Assembly: GCA_026005175.1 (NCBI GenBank)
Contig: BPKO01000002.1
Location: 32,501-96,500, forward strand
Origin: Candidatus Tectimicrobiota bacterium
GTDB lineage: Bacteria > Tectomicrobia > Entotheonellia > Entotheonellales > Entotheonellaceae
Direction: 5' to 3'
DNA: 64,000 nucleotides
The notes below the pieces were generated by a model. It saw nothing but the letters and a program-made list of their open reading frames with translations. It had not been told where the DNA came from and did no database searches. The position numbers were made by a program, and so were the translations under genes. This document shows positions 1-8,471 of the stretch, in pieces. Position 1 is the first letter of the stretch, and each line of letters opens with the position of its first letter.

Positions 1-96
1 GAAACGCTGGGCTGCGTCTTGAAGTATAAGGAAGATATCGATAAGGCCAATGGCGATGTCCTTGCAACGATCCTGGCCACCATCCGCGGTGCTTGA
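1..96 (+). CDS. C-terminal end of a MoxR/CoxD-type AAA+ ATPase (partial)
   Basis: An open frame enters at base 1 and stops with TGA at 94-96, giving 31 residues that include LKYKEDIDKANGD. This resembles the extreme C-terminus of MoxR-family AAA+ ATPases of the CoxD type. The TGA lies inside the start region of the following CoxE-like gene, as expected for translationally coupled moxR/coxD-vwa pairs. MoxR ATPases act with VWA partners in maturation of metalloenzymes such as aerobic CO dehydrogenase. No catalytic motif is visible because the gene starts outside the window, so the call rests on the tail and on the neighbour. Confidence 0.5.
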   Translation, partial: ETLGCVLKYKEDIDKANGDVLATILATIRGA

Positions 97-1247
97 GGCG
101 GAACTGGATGCCGCCGTAGGGCGCGCCCTCGGCCAGAAGGTGCTGGCGTTTTGCCACCTCCTGCGCGACCAGGGCCTGGAAGTGACCTCCGGGCGCATCT
201 TGGATGCCTTTCGTGCCCTCCAGTACGTCGACTGCTTTCGCCGCGACGACTTCTACACCGCCCTGCAGGCGACCTTGGTTTCCCGCACCGAGGACCGCGC
301 GCGCTTCCAGCAGCTTTTTGAGCAGTTCTGGCGCGGTCCCGTGTGGGCCATGCCCCCTGACCCCTGCCTCCCCGAGGGGGAAGCGGCGGCGCCGGTGCCG
401 CGCGTGCTCTCCGCCGCCTTGTCGCCGGCTGAAGCAGAGACGGCAACCGAGGAGGCCGAGCGGCGGGTGGTGGGGCTTTACAGCCCGGATGAGGTCCTGT
501 CCCACAAGGACTTCGGCCACATGGACGAGGGGGAGCTGCGGCGGGTGCAGCGCTTGATCGCCACTCTGGCGCGCCAGATGGCTACCCGGCTTAGCCGGCG
601 CAAGAAAGTCAAGCGCAGAGCCCACCTCATCGACGGCGGCCGCACCCTGCGCCAGAGCCTGCGCTACGGCGGAGAGGTGATGAAGCTGGTGCGGCGCGGC
701 CCGCGGGTGGGAAAAAACGAAGATGGTCGTCCTGTGCGACGTCAGCGGCTCGATGGACGTTTACACGCGCTTTCTCTTGCAGTTCCTCTACGGCCTGCAA
801 AACGGCCTGCGCGGCATCGAGACCTTTGTCTTCAGCACGCGCCTCACGCGCATTACCCCCTTGCTGCGCCGCCGCAACGTGCAGGCGGTGCTGGCTCGCC
901 TTGCCGACACGGTGCAGGACTGGTCCGGGGGCACGCAGATTGGGGCCTGCCTCAAGACGTTCAACGACACCCTGGCGGCCTCGCTGGTGACCGCAAAGAC
1001 CCTGGTGGTGCTCATCAGCGACGGCTGGGATACGGGTGACACCGCGGTGCTGGGCGCGGAGATGGCCAAGCTGCGCGCCCGCGCCCTGCGCGTCATCTGG
1101 CTCAACCCCCTGCTGGGCAGCCCGCACTACCAGCCCTTGTGCAAGGGAATGCAGGCGGCCCTCCCCTATATCCACGACTTTCTGCCCGTACACAGCGTCG
1201 ACAGCCTGCGCCGCTTTGGCCAGTTGGTGGCGCGCCTGCTGGCCTAA
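89..1247 (+). CDS. CoxE-like VWA domain protein, one frameshift
   Basis: The first part (to about 712) reads as the alpha-helical N-terminal half of CoxE-like proteins, with a typical stretch LVSRTEDRARF. The second part, in another frame from about 717, begins MVVLCDVSGSM, the MIDAS metal-binding motif (DxSxS) of a von Willebrand A domain, and ends with TAA at 1245-1247. The frames join if one A is removed from the six-A run at 712-717, so I treat this as one gene of about 385 residues with an indel. The start is taken as GTG at 89, which overlaps the upstream stop; ATGs at 50 and 56 are alternatives. CoxE-like proteins pair with MoxR ATPases in metallocofactor insertion or complex assembly. 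Its target here is unknown. Confidence 0.8.
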
Positions 1248-1786
1248 CTCCCGCCGCCTGGCTGCCGCAGGCGCTGCCGGTACCGCTCGCGCAGCCGGTG
1301 AAAAAACGCCAGGGTGACCGGCAGGCGGTAGTCGGGATAGGTCCACGGCCAGGGCCGGTAGCGGCGCTGCCGGTAAGAGAGGGTGACCTCGGCGTAGATG
1401 CCGGCGCCAAGGTAGAGGCGGTGGGCGTGGTCTTTGGTGGATGCCAGCACCACTTTGGCCAGGCTCAGGTAGCCCGGGTCGAGGTTGGCGCGGCGCTGCC
1501 CGCCGGCGCCGGCCCAGCAGGCTTCGAGGCGGTTCGTGCGGTGCTTGTACCAGACCAAGTCGCTCATGGCAATGAGGGGTGCAAAGGCGACGAAAAAGCG
1601 CTGCAAGTCAGGCCCCATCTCGCGCGTATAGTACGCGGTATGGGTAAAGGGAAAGGCGGGGCTGCGCAGGAGAAGAGGGCCAAAGAGGTCGCACAGCGCG
1701 GCTTCCACCTCGCTGGCCGGCAGCGACGGGGCAAGCAGCACGGCGCAGAAGGGCTGCACCAGGGCGGGCAGTCTTGGGGTTCCCAT
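1244..1786 (-). CDS. DUF4416 family protein
   Basis: This 180-residue protein begins MGTPRLPALVQPFCAVLLAP and carries features I associate with DUF4416: FTHTAYYTREMG near residue 50, a central WYKHRTNRLE segment, an NLDPGYLSL segment and an aromatic C-terminal part (YRPWPWTYPDYR). The family has no established function and is common in Deltaproteobacteria and related phyla. The ATG at 1786 was chosen because family similarity starts there, although the frame is open well upstream. Its stop overlaps the CoxE-like stop by two bases in convergent orientation. No signal peptide or membrane segment is seen. Confidence 0.75.
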   Translation of the reverse strand: MGTPRLPALVQPFCAVLLAPSLPASEVEAALCDLFGPLLLRSPAFPFTHTAYYTREMGPDLQRFFVAFAPLIAMSDLVWYKHRTNRLEACWAGAGGQRRANLDPGYLSLAKVVLASTKDHAHRLYLGAGIYAEVTLSYRQRRYRPWPWTYPDYRLPVTLAFFHRLRERYRQRLRQPGGGS

Positions 1787-1807
1787 AGGCGCCTTCCTTG
1801 CAGGTGC

Positions 1808-1836
1808 GGTATAGTATAGAGCACAGGCAGCGGCAA
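1808..1836 (-). promoter_or_regulatory. Putative sigma-70 promoter for the DUF4416 gene
   Basis: On the minus strand TTGCCG (1836-1831) and TATACC (1813-1808) are separated by exactly 17 bases and lie just upstream of the DUF4416 start. It is a pattern match only. Confidence 0.35.
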
Positions 1837-1846
1837 GGGAGGGGCG

Positions 1847-2293
1847 ATGCACACCGAAAATGCCATCACCATTGCCAGCCCCCTGGCGCGCGTCTTTGCC
1901 GTGGCCGCTGCCGTGGAGGGCTGGCCGCGCTTTCTCCCGCACTACCGCTGGGTGCGGGTGCTGGCGGGCGATGGCTTTGAGCGGCTCGTCGAGATGGCCG
2001 CGCACCGCGACGGCATCCCGGTGCGCTGGACGGCGCGCCAGCGTCTTGATCCGGTGCGGCACCGCATTTTCTTCACCCACGTGCGCGGCCCCAGCCGCGG
2101 CATGGAAGTCTGCTGGTTCCTCGAGGCGCAAGGCGCCGCGGTGCAGGTGCGCATCGTCCACGACCTCACCCTCGCCTGGCCGCTGGTGGGCCCCTGGGTG
2201 GCCAAGTACGTGATCGGCGCCTTTTTCGTCAGCAACATCGCCACCAAGACCTTGCGCGGCCTCAAGGCTTACCTGGAGCAGCTTGCGCCTTGA
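1847..2293 (+). CDS. SRPBCC (START-like) polyketide cyclase/aromatase-type protein
   Basis: This 148-residue protein shows the SRPBCC pattern: an N-terminal strand (ITIASPLARVFAVAAAVEGW), a central basic strand region, and a long C-terminal helix (SNIATKTLRGLKAYLEQL). Such proteins bind hydrophobic ligands, and in type II polyketide pathways related members act as cyclases or aromatases. A purine-rich GGGAGGGG stretch precedes the ATG. It sits directly before a ketosynthase, a methyltransferase and a FAD reductase on the same strand, which supports a role in a small polyketide or lipid pathway. RatA-type or coenzyme Q-binding relatives share the fold, so the exact role is inference. Confidence 0.7.
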   Translation: MHTENAITIASPLARVFAVAAAVEGWPRFLPHYRWVRVLAGDGFERLVEMAAHRDGIPVRWTARQRLDPVRHRIFFTHVRGPSRGMEVCWFLEAQGAAVQVRIVHDLTLAWPLVGPWVAKYVIGAFFVSNIATKTLRGLKAYLEQLAP

Positions 2294-2316
2294 GACGAGG
2301 AACCGCCGCAGCAGCC

Positions 2317-3554
2317 ATGCGACGCGTGGTGATCACCGGAATTGGCGCGGTAACCGCCGCTGGGCTCGGCCGGCGGGGGCTGTGGCAGGGCGTGCAGCGC
2401 GGCCAGTCGCCGGTGCGCCGCCTGTCGCGGTTTGACCCTGCCCCGTACCGCTCGCAAGTGGCGGCCGAGGTGGACCTCTGCGTGGAAGACTTTCTCGAGC
2501 GGCGCCAGTGCAAGCGGCTCGACCGCTTTGCCCAGCTGGCGCTGATTGCGGCCCAGCAGGCCCTAGACGATGCCGGATTGCGGGGCGCCAGGCTGCCGCC
2601 GCAGAGGACCGGCATTGCCATGGGCAGCGCCCTGGGCGGCATCACCATGGCAGAAACGCAGCACCAGACGTTCTTGCAGCAGGGGTTGCGGGCAGTCAAT
2701 CCCGCCCTGGCGCTGGCCGTGTTTGGCGCCTCCAGCGCCTGCACGCTGGCCATCGAGCTTGGCCTGCAGGGGCCGGTGACCGCCAATTCGAACAGCTGCT
2801 CGGCGGGGACGGTGGCCATTGGCGATGCCTTCCGCCTTATCCGCCAGGGCCACGCCGACGTGATGCTGGCCGGCGGGGGCCCGAGGCCCCCCTGACGCCG
2901 CTGTGCTTTGGCGCCTTCGACCTCATCCGCGCCATGACCACCGCCAATGCAGAGCCGGCGCGCGCCTACCGGCCCTTTGACCGCCAACGCGACGGCTTTG
3001 TTATGGGGGAGGGGGCCGCGGTGCTGGTGCTGGAGGAGCTCCGCCACGCCCTTAGGCGCAATGCGCCCATCCTGGCCGAGCTGCGCGGCTTTGGCCTCAC
3101 CAACGACGCCCACCACATGACGGCGCCGCACCCGCAAGGCGAACCGGCGGCGCGGGCCATGCGCCTGGCCCTGCGCGAGGCAGGGGTGGCACCGGAGGCC
3201 ATCGGCTACATCCATGCCCACGGCAGCGCCACGCCACTCAACGACAAAATCGAGACCCTGGCCATCAAGCGCGTTTTCGGCAAGCGGGCTTACGCCATTC
3301 CGGTGAGCTCGACCAAGCCCCTGTATGGCCACCCCTTTGGCGCCACCGGGGCCATCGAGGTGGCGATTTGCTGCCTGGCCCTGCACCACGGCTACCTGCC
3401 GCCGACGCTGAACTACACCACCCCCGACCCGGATTGCGACCTCAACTACTTGCCCCATGGCGGCCTGGCGACGCACGTGACGTATATTTTAAAAAACTCG
3501 TTTGGGTTTGGAGGAATCAATGCCGCCCTGGTGCTGCGGCGCTACGAGGGGTGA
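2317..3554 (+). CDS. Beta-ketoacyl-ACP synthase (FabF/KAS II-like), one frameshift
   Basis: The thiolase-fold condensing enzyme opens with MRRVVITGIGAV. The nucleophilic Cys is in NSNSCSAGTVAIG, followed by HADVMLAGG. After a frame change near 2875-2890 it continues EAPLTPLCFGAFD, then gives the two catalytic His motifs HAHGSATPLND and YGHPFGATGA and ends GFGGINAALVLRRY. The break lies in a G5C3 run; removing two bases or adding one restores a FabF-like GG.EAPLTPL. The total of about 412 residues is normal for FabF. ATG 2317 is preferred over TTG 2290. The gene almost abuts the SRPBCC gene. Whether it serves primary fatty-acid synthesis or a dedicated polyketide route is open; the neighbours favour the latter. 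Confidence 0.85.
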
Positions 3555-4278
3555 GGGGCAGCGGCAGCGCTTCTGGCAGCCACTGCCGCGCTCGCCCCGC
3601 CGCGAGATCCTCGATGCAGAGGGGGTGGCCACCGCCGAGCTCGGCACCAATCTGGATGACCTGCAGCGCATCAACACCCTGCTGGGGCACACCTGGCTGG
3701 TGGTGGCCGCGGTGCAGCGGCTGTGGCGCCGGGCTGGCCGGCCGGCCCGCCTGCGGGTGCTCGACGTGGGCACCGGCGCCGCCGATATCCCGCGCGCCCT
3801 GGGGCGCTGGGGGCGGCGCCGCGGGGTGGCCGTGTGCGTGGTGGCCGTGGATCGCAGCCAAGACGTGCTCCGCCACGCCCGCCGGCGCAGCCGCCCCTCA
3901 GAATCCCTCATGTTCGTGCAGGCCGACGCCCTCGCCCTGCCGTTTCGGGAGGGGGCGTTTGACGTCGTGCTCAGCTCGGCGCTGCTCCACCACCTCTCCT
4001 GGGAAGAGGGGGTGGTGCTGCTGCGGGCCATGGCCGCCGCCGGCTCGGCCGTGGTGGTAAGCGACCTCGTGCGCAGCCGCTGGTGCTACGTGCTCGCCCG
4101 CTTGCTGCTGGCGCTTTTGTCGCGAAACGCCATCACGCGCCACGACGGGCCGCTGTCGGTGCTGCGGGCTTACCGCGTCGGCGAGGTGCGAGCGATGGCC
4201 AAAGCAGCGGGCCTGGCGCGAGGGCGGGTCTGGCGTGCCCTCCCGCACCGCCTGCTGCTCGTTGCCGAGAAAGGCTAA
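3520..4278 (+). CDS. Class I SAM-dependent methyltransferase
   Basis: The Rossmann-fold methyltransferase motif I is VLDVGTGAADIPRAL, with VVAVDRSQDVL as motif II, FVQADALALPF before motif IV (FDVVLSSALLHHL) and a later VVVSDLVRSRW strand. The total is 252 residues. The start at 3520 overlaps the end of the ketosynthase gene and is set by the strong GGAGG six bases upstream of the ATG. Proteins with the motif RRE.LDA near the N-terminus often sit beside polyketide synthases and FAD oxidoreductases and methylate small molecules, as the neighbours suggest here. The substrate is unknown. Confidence 0.8.
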   Translation: MPPWCCGATRGEGQRQRFWQPLPRSPRREILDAEGVATAELGTNLDDLQRINTLLGHTWLVVAAVQRLWRRAGRPARLRVLDVGTGAADIPRALGRWGRRRGVAVCVVAVDRSQDVLRHARRRSRPSESLMFVQADALALPFREGAFDVVLSSALLHHLSWEEGVVLLRAMAAAGSAVVVSDLVRSRWCYVLARLLLALLSRNAITRHDGPLSVLRAYRVGEVRAMAKAAGLARGRVWRALPHRLLLVAEKG

Positions 4279-4281
4279 CAG

Positions 4282-5529
4282 GTGGCCGCCGACGTGGTGG
4301 TGGTGGGGGCCGGGCCGGCCGGTGCCGCCACCAGCATCCTCCTGGCCCAGCAGGGCTACCGCGTGGTGCTTGTCGACCGCGCCGGGTTCCCGCGCGACAA
4401 GGCCTGTGCCGAGTACTTGAGCCCGGCCTGCACGCCGATTCTGGAACGCCTGGGAGCCCTGGCGGCGGTGCGGGCAGCGGCGCCGCAGCAGCTCGAAGGC
4501 ATGCGGGTGACCGATTACCGCGGCCGTGCGTGCCTGGGGCGCTTCGTCTTGCACGGCCACCCCGCATACGGACTGGCACTGCCACGCCGCACCTTCGATC
4601 ACCTCCTGGTAGAGCACGCCTGCCGCGTGGGCGTGGAAGTGCGCCTGGGCTTCTGGGTTCGCCAGCCGCTGCTGCGCGACCGCCAGGTCTGCGGGGTGGT
4701 GGGCGAGGTTGGCCGGCGGCGCGAGGCGCTCCGGGCGCCGCTGGTGATTGCCGCCGACGGGCTGCACTCCACCCTGGCCCGGCGCCTGCGCCTCATCCGC
4801 CGGGTGCGGTGGCCAGACCATCTGGCCATGGTCATGCACTGGCAGGAGGTGGCGCCGCTTTTTCCCTGGGGAGAGATGTTCCTCTTTCCCGGTGGCTACC
4901 TAGGGCTCGCGCCCGTCGGGAAGAAGCTGGTAAACGTCAGCCTGGTGCTGCGCCGTGCGCAGCTTGCGGCTTGCCGCCTGGCGCCTGCCCAGTGGGTGGC
5001 CGCGGCGCTGCAGGCCCATCCCGAGCTGCGGCGCCGCTTTGCCCGGGCCAAGCCGGTGCGCGGACCGCTGGTCGTCGGGCCGCTGGCGCAGCAAACAGCC
5101 TGGCCCCGCCACGGCGGCATCCTGCTGGTAGGCGATGCCGCCGGCTTCTTCGACCCCTTTACCGGGGAGGGTATTTTCCTGGCCCTGCACGGGGCCGAGC
5201 TGGCTGCCGCCGCCGCCCACCGGGCGCTACAGCGCGGGGACGTGTCGGCTGCCGGCCTGCGCCCTTACTTTGTCGCCCATCGCCGCGCTTTTGCGGCACG
5301 CTACCGCCTGAGTGCCCTCATCCAGCTCGGCCTCTACCTTCCCTGGCTGGCCAACGCGGTGATTGGCCGCCTGGCCGCCTGTCCCGGCGCTGCCGATACC
5401 CTGGTGAGCGTCACCGGCGACCTGCTGCCGCCAGGAGAAGTGCTGTCGTGGCGCTTCCTCTGGCGCCTGGCCTTTCCGGGCGTGCCCTGGCCTACGCGTC
5501 GGGCTCGAGCGGAATCGCCTCGTCAATGA
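4282..5529 (+). CDS. FAD-dependent oxidoreductase (geranylgeranyl-reductase/halogenase superfamily)
   Basis: This 415-residue flavoprotein of the p-hydroxybenzoate hydroxylase fold starts with GTG three bases after the methyltransferase stop. It has the N-terminal dinucleotide-binding motif VVVGAGPAGAATSILLAQ, an adenosine-ribose acidic end (VVLVDRAGFPRDK), and the second FAD motif GDAAGFFDPFTGEGIFLAL near residue 280. FPRDKACAEYLSP resembles the PRDKPCGE motif of geranylgeranyl reductases. It probably oxidises or reduces the product of the adjacent ketosynthase and methyltransferase. The real substrate cannot be read from sequence. Confidence 0.8.
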   Translation: MAADVVVVGAGPAGAATSILLAQQGYRVVLVDRAGFPRDKACAEYLSPACTPILERLGALAAVRAAAPQQLEGMRVTDYRGRACLGRFVLHGHPAYGLALPRRTFDHLLVEHACRVGVEVRLGFWVRQPLLRDRQVCGVVGEVGRRREALRAPLVIAADGLHSTLARRLRLIRRVRWPDHLAMVMHWQEVAPLFPWGEMFLFPGGYLGLAPVGKKLVNVSLVLRRAQLAACRLAPAQWVAAALQAHPELRRRFARAKPVRGPLVVGPLAQQTAWPRHGGILLVGDAAGFFDPFTGEGIFLALHGAELAAAAAHRALQRGDVSAAGLRPYFVAHRRAFAARYRLSALIQLGLYLPWLANAVIGRLAACPGAADTLVSVTGDLLPPGEVLSWRFLWRLAFPGVPWPTRRARAESPRQ

Positions 5530-5752
5530 GCATGATGGGGATGTCGTCGCGAATGGGGTAAAGGTAGCGGCCGTCCTGGCGCACCAGCCCGCCGTCGATG
5601 GGCTCGGTGACCGGGGTCCCGGCGCGGTTGGTGACCTGTCCCTGGCGGATGCGCTCGTTGAGGCGTGCCACCAGGGCCTCGTCGGCAAGGGTGAGCGGCT
5701 GCTTGGTTTCCGGACAGGCAAGAATGTCGAGCAGTTCCTTGCTGATTGCCAT
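5492..5752 (-). CDS. Trm112/YcaR (UPF0434) family small protein
   Basis: This 86-residue protein begins MAISKELLDILACPETKQPL and ends YPIRDDIPIMLIDEAIPLEP, matching both ends of the Trm112/YcaR family. Only the first Cys (ACP) of the usual zinc motif remains; the second is replaced in PETKQ. The start at 5752 follows a GAGGGG box; a longer frame to 5773 is less likely. Trm112 proteins partner methyltransferases, and bacterial YcaR-like members are poorly understood. The 3' end overlaps the FAD-reductase gene by 38 bases in convergent orientation. Confidence 0.8.
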   Translation of the reverse strand: MAISKELLDILACPETKQPLTLADEALVARLNERIRQGQVTNRAGTPVTEPIDGGLVRQDGRYLYPIRDDIPIMLIDEAIPLEPDA

Positions 5753-5794
5753 GCGGTTTCCCCTCTTGCGCAAGCCGGACCGGCACGGCTGGCG

Positions 5795-6250
5795 TTATCT
5801 CTGGCCCATCCCCGGCGTGCGGTACACCCAGGGTCGGCCAGACCACCACCAGTCGTTGGCCGCGACCGGATCGTAAATGCGCCACACGCCGTATTTTTTG
5901 ATGCGCGGAGCGACCATGGCCTCGTTGCCTTCGTGCATGAGGCGCTCGGCAGTGAGCAGGATGCCCAGGAGCAAGCCGTGCTTGGCCAGCGCCTGGCGCG
6001 CGTAGTCAGAGCCGGTCGGGTACATGTTGGAGCGCGCCCCGTCAACCGGAGAGATGACGCGCTGGAAAAAGCGCAGGTAAGCGTCAAAGACAAGGGCAGG
6101 AAAGCCGGGGCGCTCCGGGGTCGGCTGTGGTCGCTGGCGGACCACCGCCGGGGCGCGCATGGGATTGGCAAGGGAAATCTGCGCCAGGGCGGGGATGACA
6201 CTGCCAAAGACGAGCGCGCTCCCAAGCAGGATACCGCAGACGGCCTTCAT
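5795..6250 (-). CDS. YidD-like protein with signal peptide
   Basis: This 151-residue protein has a clear signal peptide (MKAVCGILLGSALVFGSVIPALA, cleavage expected near AQ). Residues 45-105 contain FFQRVISPVDGARSNMYPT, followed by YARQALAKHGLLLGI, which aligns with the YidD pattern (YQRFISP...C..YPTCS.YA..A...HG...G). The Cys residues of classical YidD are replaced by Ser and Gly. YidD is a small factor associated with membrane protein insertion; this exported Cys-less form may do something else. The start at 6250 is fixed by the signal peptide. Confidence 0.65.
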   Translation of the reverse strand: MKAVCGILLGSALVFGSVIPALAQISLANPMRAPAVVRQRPQPTPERPGFPALVFDAYLRFFQRVISPVDGARSNMYPTGSDYARQALAKHGLLLGILLTAERLMHEGNEAMVAPRIKKYGVWRIYDPVAANDWWWSGRPWVYRTPGMGQR

Positions 6251-6301
6251 GGCCCCTCTCTTGGCGCTGGCGTGCAAAGCGTGTACCATGAAAGTAGCAC
6301 A

Positions 6302-6330
6302 ATTATGGACGATGGCGTGCGGTCCTGCAA
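6302..6330 (-). promoter_or_regulatory. Putative sigma-70 promoter for the YidD-like gene
   Basis: On the minus strand TTGCAG (6330-6325) and CATAAT (6307-6302) are spaced by 17 bases and point at the gene starting at 6250, giving a leader of about 45 bases. Confidence 0.45.
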
Positions 6331-6362
6331 TGGTCCAGCCCGCTGTCCTGGGGAGCCGCACC

Positions 6363-6805
6363 ATGCTCTCGACCACCGACAAAATCCTGTTCTTGAAGCG
6401 GGTGCCGCTGTTTCACAGCCTGAGCTTCGAGCAGCTGCAGGTCCTCTCGGCCCACCTGAGCGAGGAGCACTTTTTGGCCGGCGAGGTGATTTTTTACGAG
6501 GGCGATGTGGGCCAGGAGCTGTACGTGGTCGTCCGCGGGCCCGCGTCGAGATCATCAAGGATTACGGCAAAGCGGCAGCCCGCACGCTGGCGACCCTGGG
6601 CGCAGGGGCATTTTTCGGGGAGATGGCCATTTTCGAGAACGCTCCGCGCTCGGCAACGGCGGTGGCGGCGGTGGAAACCGAGGTGCTGGTGCTGGCGGCC
6701 GAGAAGTTCCGGCAGACCATTTACCAGAAGCCCGACATGGCGTTTGCCATTTTTCGCGAGCTCAGCGCGCGGCTGCGCCGCCGCGAGGCAGAAGTCCTGG
6801 GCTGA
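6363..6805 (+). CDS. Cyclic-nucleotide-binding domain protein, one frameshift
   Basis: The protein opens MLSTTDKILFLKRVPLFHSL and continues LSEEHFLAGEVIFYEGDVGQ and ELYVVVRG, the first half of a cNMP-binding beta-roll. After a break at about 6538-6545 (CGGGCCCG) it resumes in another frame with VEIIKDYG, LGAGAFFGEMAIFENAPRSA and the C-terminal helix IFRELSARLRRREAEVLG. The phosphate-binding cassette is GEMAIFENAPRSATAVA. At about 147 residues it is a lone CNB domain with no DNA-binding domain. A one-base loss or two-base gain explains the break. The ligand (cAMP or other) and partner are unknown. Confidence 0.8.
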
Positions 6806-6812
6806 CTGCCTT

Positions 6813-7076
6813 TTAGCGGCGGCGAGGCTTCTTGCGCTCCTTGTCGCGCTGCAAGCGGGTGACTTGCTGCTGGCGGTTGAGCGCCGCCAGGCGCTCCTGC
6901 ACCTCGGCCAGCAGGCGTTCGGCAAGCGACACGCGGCGGTGGAGGCGCCACAGCCACAGCGGGGTGCCGCCCCAGCTCAGCACCAGGAGGAACGCGAGGA
7001 CGAGAACGACGACCGCCCCCACAGGACCGAACGTCTGGTGCACCCACGCCCAGAGCGAAAAAGACGGCTGTTCCAT
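6813..7076 (-). CDS. Small membrane protein with C-terminal coiled coil
   Basis: This protein of 87 residues begins MEQPSFSLWAWVHQTFGPVG, has one hydrophobic segment (AVVVLVLAFLLVLSW, residues about 21-36), then a predicted coiled coil (RRVSLAERLLAEVQERLAAL) and a very basic tail ending KKPRRR. I do not recognise a family. It converges with the CNB gene, leaving seven bases between them. An AAGGA lies upstream of ATG 7076; a TTG start at 7100 is possible. Confidence 0.55.
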   Translation of the reverse strand: MEQPSFSLWAWVHQTFGPVGAVVVLVLAFLLVLSWGGTPLWLWRLHRRVSLAERLLAEVQERLAALNRQQQVTRLQRDKERKKPRRR

Positions 7077-7178
7077 GGCCGGCGGGTTCCTTGTCGGCAA
7101 GGGGTGGCTGCCCTCATGCTACCTTAAGGCAGGGTAGGGCGCAAGGCGAGGCGACGGGGCGCCCAAAGGAGGGAAAAA

Positions 7179-8471
7179 ATGCGCCATGTCTACATTTGCG
7201 ACATCGCCCACTATGTGGGGCAGGAGGTAACGCTCAAGGGCTGGCTGACCAACCGGCGCTCGAGCGGCAAGATCCACTTTTTGCTCGTGCGCGACGGCAC
7301 CGGGGTCATCCAGGCCACGGTGGTGAAGGGGGAAGCCTCGGAAACCGCCTTTGTCGAAGGCGACCACCTGCCGCAGGAGTCGGCGCTTATCGTGCACGGC
7401 ACAGTGCGTGCCGACCGCCGGGCACCCGGGGGGTACGAGCTGGCGGTGCGCGACTTGGAGGTGGTGCACCGGGCCGAACCTTACCCCATTACTCCCAAAG
7501 AACACGGCGTGGCCTTTTTGATGCAGCACCGCCACCTGTGGCTGCGCTCGCCGCGCCAGCGCGCCTGCATGGTGGTGCGGGCCGAAGTCATCCGCGCCTG
7601 CCGTGACTTTTTCGACTCCCGCGGCTTTTTGCTCCTCGACGCCCCCATTCTTACCCCCACGGCGTGCGAGGGAACGACGACCCTCTTTGCCACCGATTAC
7701 TTTGGCCAGCAGGCTTACCTGACGCAGAGCGGGCAGCTCTACATGGAAGCCGGCGCCATGGCCTACGGCAAAGTCTACTGCTTTGGCCCCACTTTTCGCG
7801 CCGAGAAGTCCAAGACCCGGCGCCATCTCATGGAGTTCTGGATGGTGGAGCCGGAAGTCGCCTTTGCCGAATTGCCCGAGATCATGGAGCTGGCCGAAGA
7901 CCTGGTGCTGGCGGTGCTTGAGCGCGTGCTCGCGCGGTGCCGGGAGGAATTGCGCCTCCTGGAGCGCGACACCGCGCCCCTTGAGGCCATCCGCAAGCCT
8001 TTCCCCCGCCTGTCCTACGACGAGGCGCTGGCCCTCCTGCAGCAGCACGGCGAGCCGCTGCCGTGGGGCGAGGATTTTGGAGGCGGCCACGAGACGGTGC
8101 TCTCCTCGGCGTTTACGGCGCCGGTGATGGTGCACCGCTATCCCACCCGCTGCAAGGCCTTTTACATGCAGCCGGATCCGGAGCGCCCAGAAGTGGCGCT
8201 GTGCGTCGACGTGCTGGCGCCCGAGGGCTACGGCGAAATTATCGGTGGCGGGCAGCGCATCCACGACCTGGCGCTGCTGCAGGCGCGGCTCAAGGAGCAC
8301 GGGCTGCCGGAAGAGCCCTTTCAGTGGTATCTCGACTTGCGGCGCTACGGCTCGGTGCCCCACGCCGGCTTTGGCATGGGCATCGAGCGCGTGGTGGCCT
8401 GGTTGTGCGGCCTCAAACACGTGCGGGAGTCGATCCCCTTCCCGCGCCTGCTCTATCACCTGGCCCCTTAG
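7179..8471 (+). CDS. asnS: Asparagine--tRNA ligase
   Basis: This 430-residue class IIb aminoacyl-tRNA synthetase charges tRNA-Asn in the cytoplasm. It has an N-terminal OB-fold anticodon-binding domain ([30 protein letters not shown]), class II motif 2 ([21 protein letters not shown] is the diagnostic region) and motif 3 ([15 protein letters not shown]). The GxxxRH-type lid and short length fit AsnRS rather than AspRS, which is longer with an inserted domain. An AAAGGAGGG box precedes the ATG. The stop overlaps the convergent RNA methyltransferase gene by four bases. Confidence 0.93.
   Translation: MRHVYICDIAHYVGQEVTLKGWLTNRRSSGKIHFLLVRDGTGVIQATVVKGEASETAFVEGDHLPQESALIVHGTVRADRRAPGGYELAVRDLEVVHRAEPYPITPKEHGVAFLMQHRHLWLRSPRQRACMVVRAEVIRACRDFFDSRGFLLLDAPILTPTACEGTTTLFATDYFGQQAYLTQSGQLYMEAGAMAYGKVYCFGPTFRAEKSKTRRHLMEFWMVEPEVAFAELPEIMELAEDLVLAVLERVLARCREELRLLERDTAPLEAIRKPFPRLSYDEALALLQQHGEPLPWGEDFGGGHETVLSSAFTAPVMVHRYPTRCKAFYMQPDPERPEVALCVDVLAPEGYGEIIGGGQRIHDLALLQARLKEHGLPEEPFQWYLDLRRYGSVPHAGFGMGIERVVAWLCGLKHVRESIPFPRLLYHLAP

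Noticed and set aside
2317-3554. Programmed ribosomal frameshifting as the cause of the frame breaks
   Set aside because: No slippery heptamer plus downstream structure is shared, the affected genes are unrelated housekeeping genes, and most breaks need removal of one base in a G/C run.
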